A stretch of 64,000 nucleotides of DNA from Thiohalophilus sp. (lineage in GTDB: Bacteria; Pseudomonadota; Gammaproteobacteria; UBA6429; Thiohalophilaceae): positions 237,308 to 301,307 of the forward strand of contig NZ_JAXHMV010000016.1 in assembly GCF_034521165.1 (NCBI RefSeq), given 5' to 3'. Shown here piece by piece: positions 59,253 through 64,000 of this stretch. Made by a program: the position numbers and the translations under genes. Below the pieces are notes generated by a model that was not told where the DNA came from, did no database searches, and worked only from the letters and a program-made list of their open reading frames with translations. Each line of letters starts with the position of its first letter. The stretch's first letter is position 1.

Positions 59253-62200
59253 ATGTTGAGACTGGATCTGCGCTCCTATCTGAACCGCCTCTGCCTGGGT
59301 ATCATCGTGCTGGGCACGGCGGTGGCAATCGTACTGTTTTTGTATATTCGGGATAACGAACAGCGGAACCTCGAATATCAGTTGCAGCTGGCTTTTGATG
59401 AACATTTCAATGCGATTCATGCCGAAAGCGATATCCTGGATAAAATCATGCAGGCATTGCATGGACTGTATGACGCCTCCAGGGAGGTGGAACGCCATGA
59501 ATTCCGCCGCTTCAGTAATGACATCGCCCTGAACCACCATTATCTGAAGGCGGTCTTCTGGTTGCCGCGGTACGAACAGGCGCCTTTTACTTATCCCGTC
59601 GAATTCGCCGAACCCTCCAGCTACCTCGTAACCCTGGGCGGGATCGATATGGCGGATGAGCCGGCTTTTCAGCAAAAGCTGGATGCGGCCGCGCGCGAAC
59701 AGCGACTATTGGTACTCCCTGATCGACATAGTGGCGTGACCGAATCGATGCAATCGATTCGCCTGTTTATGCCGGTCTACAAGGACGAGGGACTGGCCCC
59801 GCGCGGTTTTATCATGTTGCTGCTGGATGTGGATGAGTTTATCGACGCCGCGCTTACGCATCGAACCACCGCCAAGCGTACCCTGGATATTGCTATTACT
59901 CACGGTCCGGACAACCGTTTGCTGTTCTATCATCCCGCCGAACCGGATGATCAAAAGCCGGACATCTCGCAGTGGATGCAACAGGAAAATAATCACCGAC
60001 GCCCACTGCATATCCTGGAGCAGGACTGGACATTGCTGATACGACCGGCCCCCGGGCACTATCCCGAGCCTCTGTCCCTGATGTCCTGGTTTGCCCTGTT
60101 CGCTACCCTGGCCATTACCTTTTTGATCGCCGGGGTGCTCAACACCACCCTGACCCGGCGCAATTACGCCGAAACCCAGGTGGCCGAACGCACTGCGGCA
60201 CTGCGCAAAAGCGAGGAACGACTGGCCCGCCTGTACGACATCATCTCTTCCAACCTGGACTTTGCCGACAAGACCCGCCGACTGCTTGCCTATGGCTGTG
60301 ATCAGCTGGGTCTGCAATACGGTGTGCTGTCGCATATCCAGCGAGGGCAATACCATATTTTATACGCAAGCTCACAGAAGCAGGATCTGCAGGAAGGCCA
60401 GGTTTATTCATTGAATCAAACCTATTGCGGGCAGACATTAAAGAACCACGCCATCACCACCGTGACACATGCCGGTATGTCGGGATGGCGCCACCTGGAT
60501 TGTTATCAGCATTACGGGCTGGAAACGTATATCGGAACACCCATATACACCGCTGGTCAGCTGTACGGCACCCTGAGTTTCTCCGGCACCGAACCCCGTG
60601 TTCCGCCCTTCAGCCAGTCGGAGCAGGAACTGGTACAACTGATCGCACAGTGGCTGAGCATGGAGCTGGTGCACATCCAGTACGAGGATCAACTGCTGGA
60701 ACAGCGCAACACCATCCGTCATATCCTGGAAAGCACGGCCGAGGCGTTTGTCGCCGTGGACCGTTCTCAAACCATCCTGTATGCCAACTCACTGACACAG
60801 GAACTGCTCAAGCTGGATACGAGCGATCTGGTCGGCCAGCATTTGCAAACGGTTGCCCCGCAAACCCGCGAACTGTTCGGTGCCGCACTGCAGAATGCAC
60901 TGGAGAACGAACAGTCATGCCAGTTTGACCGCTATTATCCGGACAACGGCAAGTGGCTGGAAGTGGCCATTCACCCCACCTTGCAGGGCGCCTCCATTTC
61001 ATTGCGCGATATTACCCAGCAAAAAGCCAATGCCGAGATGCTCTCGCACACGCTCGGTATCAAGAACGCGATTCTCAACAGCGCCAACTTCACCATCATT
61101 GCCACCGACGTGGATGGCACCATCATGAGTTTCAATCGTGCGGCTGAACGCATCCTGGGTTATTCCGCCGGGGAGATGATCGGCAAGCAAACCCCGATCA
61201 TGTTTCACGATCCCGAAGAGATCGCACTGCGCGCCCGGGACCTGAGCGAGAAGCTGGAAATGCCGATTGCACCGGGCTTCGACGCGTTTGTCGCCATGGC
61301 ACGGCGCGGTATCCCCGACGAACACGAGTGGACCTATATCCACCGCGACGGCAACCGCATTCCGGTGCTGTTATCGATTACCGAAATGACCGATGAACAG
61401 GGTAACTGTATCGGTTATCTCGGCATCGGGGTCGACATTACCGAGCGCAAGCGCATCGAGCGCATGCGCGATGAGTTTGTTTCCACCGTCAGTCACGAAC
61501 TGCGTACGCCGCTGACCTCGATTCGCGGTTCGCTCGGGCTGTTAAGCGGTAACCTGGGGGAACAACTGCCGGATCAGGCGCATTCGCTGATCGAAATCGC
61601 CGAACGCAATACCGAACGCCTGTTGCATCTGATCAATGATATTCTCGATATTAACAAGCTCGAATCGGGCAAGATGGCCTTTACCTACGAACCGCTGCCG
61701 CTGAGCGGCTTCCTGCAACAGGCGATCGAGAACAACCTGGCCTATGCTCGCGAATTCAATGTGGAACTGAAACTGGCGGCCGAACCTGCCATCGATACGG
61801 AACTGTATGCCGACGAACACCGGCTGATGCAGGTTATGAACAACCTGCTTTCCAATGCCGTGAAGTTTTCCCATGCCGGCGGCTCGGTGGAGATCGAGGC
61901 CCGGCATCAACAGCATTTCGTGCGCATCAGCGTGACCGATCACGGCAAGGGCATTCCCGCCGACTTTCGGGACAAGATTTTTCAACGCTTCAGCCAGGCC
62001 GACGCCTCGGACAGTCGCAATACCGGCGGTACCGGCCTGGGGCTGAGTATCGCCCAGGCCATCGTCGAACAGCACGGCGGCCAGCTCAACTACGTCAGCC
62101 AGCCGGGCATCGGCACCACGTTCTATTTTGATCTGCCCGTCTATCGACATCAGTCGATCACCCGCATCAAGGATCAGATCATCAGCCTGAGCCCGCCGCA

Positions 62201-62969
62201 GCCCCATCGCCTGCTGATCTGCGAGGACGATCCGGACATCGCCGGCCTGTTGCAACTGATGCTCGCCCGTCACGGTTATCAAAGCGACCTTTGCGCCACG
62301 GCCGCCGAAGCGCGCGAGGCACTGGCACAGCAGCACTATGACGCCCTGTTGCTGGATATTCTGCTGCCCGATCGCAACGGGCTGGATCTGATCCGCCAGT
62401 TGCGCGACACGGAGACCACCCGCTGGTTGCCCGTCATTGTTGTCTCGGCCATGGCCAACGAGGCCCGCAACCAGCTCGAAGGCGGCATCGCCGATATCGT
62501 CGACTGGCTGGACAAACCGCTGGATCAGGACCGCCTGCTCGACTCGGTGCGCCGGGCCCTGCTGCATCTGCCGGACAAAGCCCGGGTGCTGTACGTGGAA
62601 GATGATCCCGACCTGCAAAGCGTGATCGGCCGTATGTTACAGGACCAGGTGGTCCTGTTTCGTGCCAGCAGCCTGCAGGAAGCCCGGGATCAGCTGAGCG
62701 GGCAGAACTTCGATCTGGTTCTGCTGGATGTGGGCCTGCCCGACGGCTCGGGGCTGGAACTGCTGGAGCAGCTTCGGGATCAACAGCCGCCGCCGGCCGC
62801 GGTGATTTTCTCCGACCGCGATCTGGAAGCGGACGTAACCCGTCAGGTCAGCGCTGCCCTGCGCAAGAGCGACACCTCGCAACAGACCCTGCTGGAGACC
62901 CTCGCGGCCTGTCTGCAGCAGCGCACCCGCCTCGAACGGGGCACATCAACCGACAAGGAACCGGTATGA
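59253..62969 (+). CDS. Hybrid sensor histidine kinase: CHASE-GAF-PAS-PAS-HisKA-HATPase-REC-REC
   Basis: The protein has 1238 residues. TM1 lies at about 14-32, a periplasmic CHASE domain at about 45-225, TM2 at about 274-296, GAF at about 325-475, PAS at 485-590, PAS at 600-735 (DVDGTIMSFNRAAERILGY), HisKA with His748 in SHELRTPL, and HATPase at about 850-970 (NNLLSNAVKFSH, DHGKGIPADFRDKIF, GGTGLGLSI). Two REC domains follow at about 985-1100 (LLDILLPDRNG) and 1110-1225 (LLDVGLPDGSG). The signal is unknown. It overlaps the next gene by 4 bp (ATGA), so both are made together. Confidence 0.95.
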   Translation: MLRLDLRSYLNRLCLGIIVLGTAVAIVLFLYIRDNEQRNLEYQLQLAFDEHFNAIHAESDILDKIMQALHGLYDASREVERHEFRRFSNDIALNHHYLKAVFWLPRYEQAPFTYPVEFAEPSSYLVTLGGIDMADEPAFQQKLDAAAREQRLLVLPDRHSGVTESMQSIRLFMPVYKDEGLAPRGFIMLLLDVDEFIDAALTHRTTAKRTLDIAITHGPDNRLLFYHPAEPDDQKPDISQWMQQENNHRRPLHILEQDWTLLIRPAPGHYPEPLSLMSWFALFATLAITFLIAGVLNTTLTRRNYAETQVAERTAALRKSEERLARLYDIISSNLDFADKTRRLLAYGCDQLGLQYGVLSHIQRGQYHILYASSQKQDLQEGQVYSLNQTYCGQTLKNHAITTVTHAGMSGWRHLDCYQHYGLETYIGTPIYTAGQLYGTLSFSGTEPRVPPFSQSEQELVQLIAQWLSMELVHIQYEDQLLEQRNTIRHILESTAEAFVAVDRSQTILYANSLTQELLKLDTSDLVGQHLQTVAPQTRELFGAALQNALENEQSCQFDRYYPDNGKWLEVAIHPTLQGASISLRDITQQKANAEMLSHTLGIKNAILNSANFTIIATDVDGTIMSFNRAAERILGYSAGEMIGKQTPIMFHDPEEIALRARDLSEKLEMPIAPGFDAFVAMARRGIPDEHEWTYIHRDGNRIPVLLSITEMTDEQGNCIGYLGIGVDITERKRIERMRDEFVSTVSHELRTPLTSIRGSLGLLSGNLGEQLPDQAHSLIEIAERNTERLLHLINDILDINKLESGKMAFTYEPLPLSGFLQQAIENNLAYAREFNVELKLAAEPAIDTELYADEHRLMQVMNNLLSNAVKFSHAGGSVEIEARHQQHFVRISVTDHGKGIPADFRDKIFQRFSQADASDSRNTGGTGLGLSIAQAIVEQHGGQLNYVSQPGIGTTFYFDLPVYRHQSITRIKDQIISLSPPQPHRLLICEDDPDIAGLLQLMLARHGYQSDLCATAAEAREALAQQHYDALLLDILLPDRNGLDLIRQLRDTETTRWLPVIVVSAMANEARNQLEGGIADIVDWLDKPLDQDRLLDSVRRALLHLPDKARVLYVEDDPDLQSVIGRMLQDQVVLFRASSLQEARDQLSGQNFDLVLLDVGLPDGSGLELLEQLRDQQPPPAAVIFSDRDLEADVTRQVSAALRKSDTSQQTLLETLAACLQQRTRLERGTSTDKEPV

Positions 62970-63346
62970 GCGAATTGCGCAAGATTCTTTACGTCGAGGA
63001 CGAAGCGGATATCCAGACCATCGCCCGCCTCGCCCTGCAGGACGTCGGCGGCTTCGAGCTGCAGATCTGCAGCAACGGCAGCGAGGCCCTCGCCACAGCG
63101 GAGGATTACCAGCCCGATCTGCTGATCCTCGATGTCATGTTGCCCGGCATGGACGGCCCCACCACCCTGGCCGAGTTGCGCAAACTCCCCGCCCTGAGCG
63201 GGACCCCGGCCCTGTTCATGACCGCCAAGGTCCAGCCCCAGGAGCTGGAGCAACTGCGCGCCCAGGGCGCCGCCGAGGTCATTACCAAGCCGTTCGACCC
63301 CATGACCCTGGCCGAGACGGTCCGCCGGATCTGGCACAAAATCTGA
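62966..63346 (+). CDS. Single-domain response regulator
   Basis: The 126-residue protein is one REC domain: YVEDEADIQTIARLAL (acidic pocket), the phosphoacceptor Asp in LLILDVMLPGMDGP, Thr/Ser in FMTAKVQ and Lys in ITKPFDP. There is no output domain, so it is a CheY-like relay or competes with the RECs of the upstream kinase. Its start overlaps the kinase stop (ATGA). Confidence 0.93.
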   Translation: MSELRKILYVEDEADIQTIARLALQDVGGFELQICSNGSEALATAEDYQPDLLILDVMLPGMDGPTTLAELRKLPALSGTPALFMTAKVQPQELEQLRAQGAAEVITKPFDPMTLAETVRRIWHKI

Positions 63347-63459
63347 TACTTTTTTCTTATTTTTCAATTGCCTGGCGGGGATTGAAATCCCGCGCCGGGC
63401 CCTTATGTGGGTAATAACTGAGATAATTACCAGGGTTATAAAAGATTTATTGGTTCACC

Positions 63460-63487
63460 TTGACATAATTTATGGAGCGACTATATT
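63460..63487 (+). promoter_or_regulatory. Strong sigma-70-like promoter for 63530-63979
   Basis: A perfect -35 TTGACA at 63460 and TATATT at 63482 with a 16-bp spacer lie about 40 bp before the start codon. Confidence 0.75.
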
Positions 63488-63529
63488 AGTAAGTGTTAAA
63501 TAACTAACTCTGCAACGGAGGTGAGCAAC

Positions 63530-63979
63530 ATGGCTGGCGATCTGATCAAGAATTTCCCCCATGATGGTGTGGTTACTGTCAACCGCGTCATCCTGAAACC
63601 CGAATACACGATTGACGATCTGCAGGAGCGCGTCGCGTTTCTGTGCGAGAACGTCAAGACCTATCACTCTGACACCGGTTTTGTCGGCGGCTTTGTCTGC
63701 CTGAACAGCGGTGCGGTCTCCAACGAGGGTTCCACCATCGGCCAGGCGGTCGAAGATCCCCTGAAGGGCAAGGAAGCACTGATTATTACCTTCTGGAATA
63801 CCTTCGAGGACCACGAGGAATCCCACAAATCCGAGACCTTCCAGCCCCTGTTCCAGCAGGTCCTGGAGCTGTGTGAAAACGGCAACGAGGAAATTGCCTA
63901 CGAAATGCTCTGGTCCGGTGCCGCCTATTCACCGGAAGAAGCCGAGCAGGCCCGCAAGGCCAAGGAAGACGCGGCATAA
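63530..63979 (+). CDS. Conserved hypothetical protein, dimeric alpha/beta-barrel-like
   Basis: The 149-residue soluble protein reads VVTVNRVILKPEYTIDDLQERVAFL, TGFVGGFVCLNSGAVSNEGSTIG, then ALIITFWNTFEDHEESHKSETFQPLFQQVLELCENG. The alternating strand-helix pattern resembles antibiotic-biosynthesis-monooxygenase/dimeric barrel proteins; this is weak. The tail is acidic and Ala-rich. GGAGGTGA precedes the ATG and a near-consensus promoter is upstream, so it should be well expressed. The sequence after the stop begins a GC-rich terminator arm at the window end. Confidence 0.65.
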   Translation: MAGDLIKNFPHDGVVTVNRVILKPEYTIDDLQERVAFLCENVKTYHSDTGFVGGFVCLNSGAVSNEGSTIGQAVEDPLKGKEALIITFWNTFEDHEESHKSETFQPLFQQVLELCENGNEEIAYEMLWSGAAYSPEEAEQARKAKEDAA

Positions 63980-64000
63980 CAAAAGGCGCCCGGAGGGGCG

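Noticed and set aside
1..64000. tRNA or rRNA genes
   Set aside because: No cloverleaf or rRNA-like segment was recognised on either strand; a tRNAscan-SE run would settle it.

Overview
The window is 64 kb of moderately GC-rich bacterial chromosome, gene-dense and without rRNA or tRNA genes that I can see. Gene content points to a free-living Gammaproteobacterium, perhaps of the Chromatiales/sulfur-oxidiser type. The pointers are YajQ, YcgN, a TIGR04211-type SH3 protein, outer-membrane PldA, PagL-like and YfaZ-type proteins, a Bfr/Bfd iron store, a split class II ribonucleotide reductase of the Pseudomonas NrdJa/NrdJb type, and a DsrC-like protein. The species cannot be named from the sequence.

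Layout. 0-8 kb: an HDOD-protein fragment, SH3 and Rieske proteins, an HU protein with a lysine-rich tail, a CBS protein, a YfaZ porin-like protein, a dual cyclic-nucleotide-domain regulator, and a convergent pair of TPR membrane proteins (rhomboid protease and B-box protein). 8-14 kb: a long minus-strand run of small genes with yajQ, ycgN, four separate PilZ proteins, a DksA/TraR zinc-finger protein and a GlcG-like protein. 14.3-15.3 kb: a repeat field with four tandem units of about 190 bp. 15.4-24 kb: PldA and patatin phospholipases, two diguanylate cyclases, a cysteine-free DsrC-like protein, a short haem-copper-oxidase-like protein, a PagL-like deacylase and TrpB2. 24-31 kb: a four-gene, translationally coupled operon (TVP38/VTT membrane protein, a 749-residue glycosidase-like protein, a GT4 glycosyltransferase, and a fused phosphodiesterase-EEP protein). 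31-34 kb: DUF2459 lipoprotein, globin, and a psiE/DUF2007/DUF3617 operon.

34-39 kb is a peroxide and iron module: katG, dps, two divergent-function bacterioferritins and bfd, with a good Fur-box candidate before bfd. 39-45 kb: GST, DsbA-like protein, and an acetate kinase-phosphoketolase pair that would convert xylulose 5-phosphate to acetate with ATP gain. 45-51 kb: a BtuF-like protein, a cysteine-rich CWC protein, then a visibly AT-rich accessory island. The island holds a two-gene membrane/coiled-coil module bracketed by 200-bp direct repeats, a frameshifted DUF4145 gene, and a 695-residue P-loop ATPase with a PD-(D/E)xK-like C-terminus. This is the best place for an undescribed (probably defence) system.

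51-56 kb encodes NrdJb and NrdJa. NrdJa is interrupted by a 374-residue LAGLIDADG intein placed directly before the presumed catalytic thiyl-radical cysteine, and the intein has an atypical Gly-Gln C-terminus. Two NrdR-box-like sites lie upstream. 56-64 kb: two Hsp20 proteins, a DegQ-type protease with a TTG start, a large hybrid histidine kinase with a coupled response regulator, and a small unknown protein with a strong promoter.

Non-coding DNA is unusually rich in repeats: heptamer and octamer tandem arrays, REP-like hairpins, and hairpins set exactly at the 3' ends of several genes.
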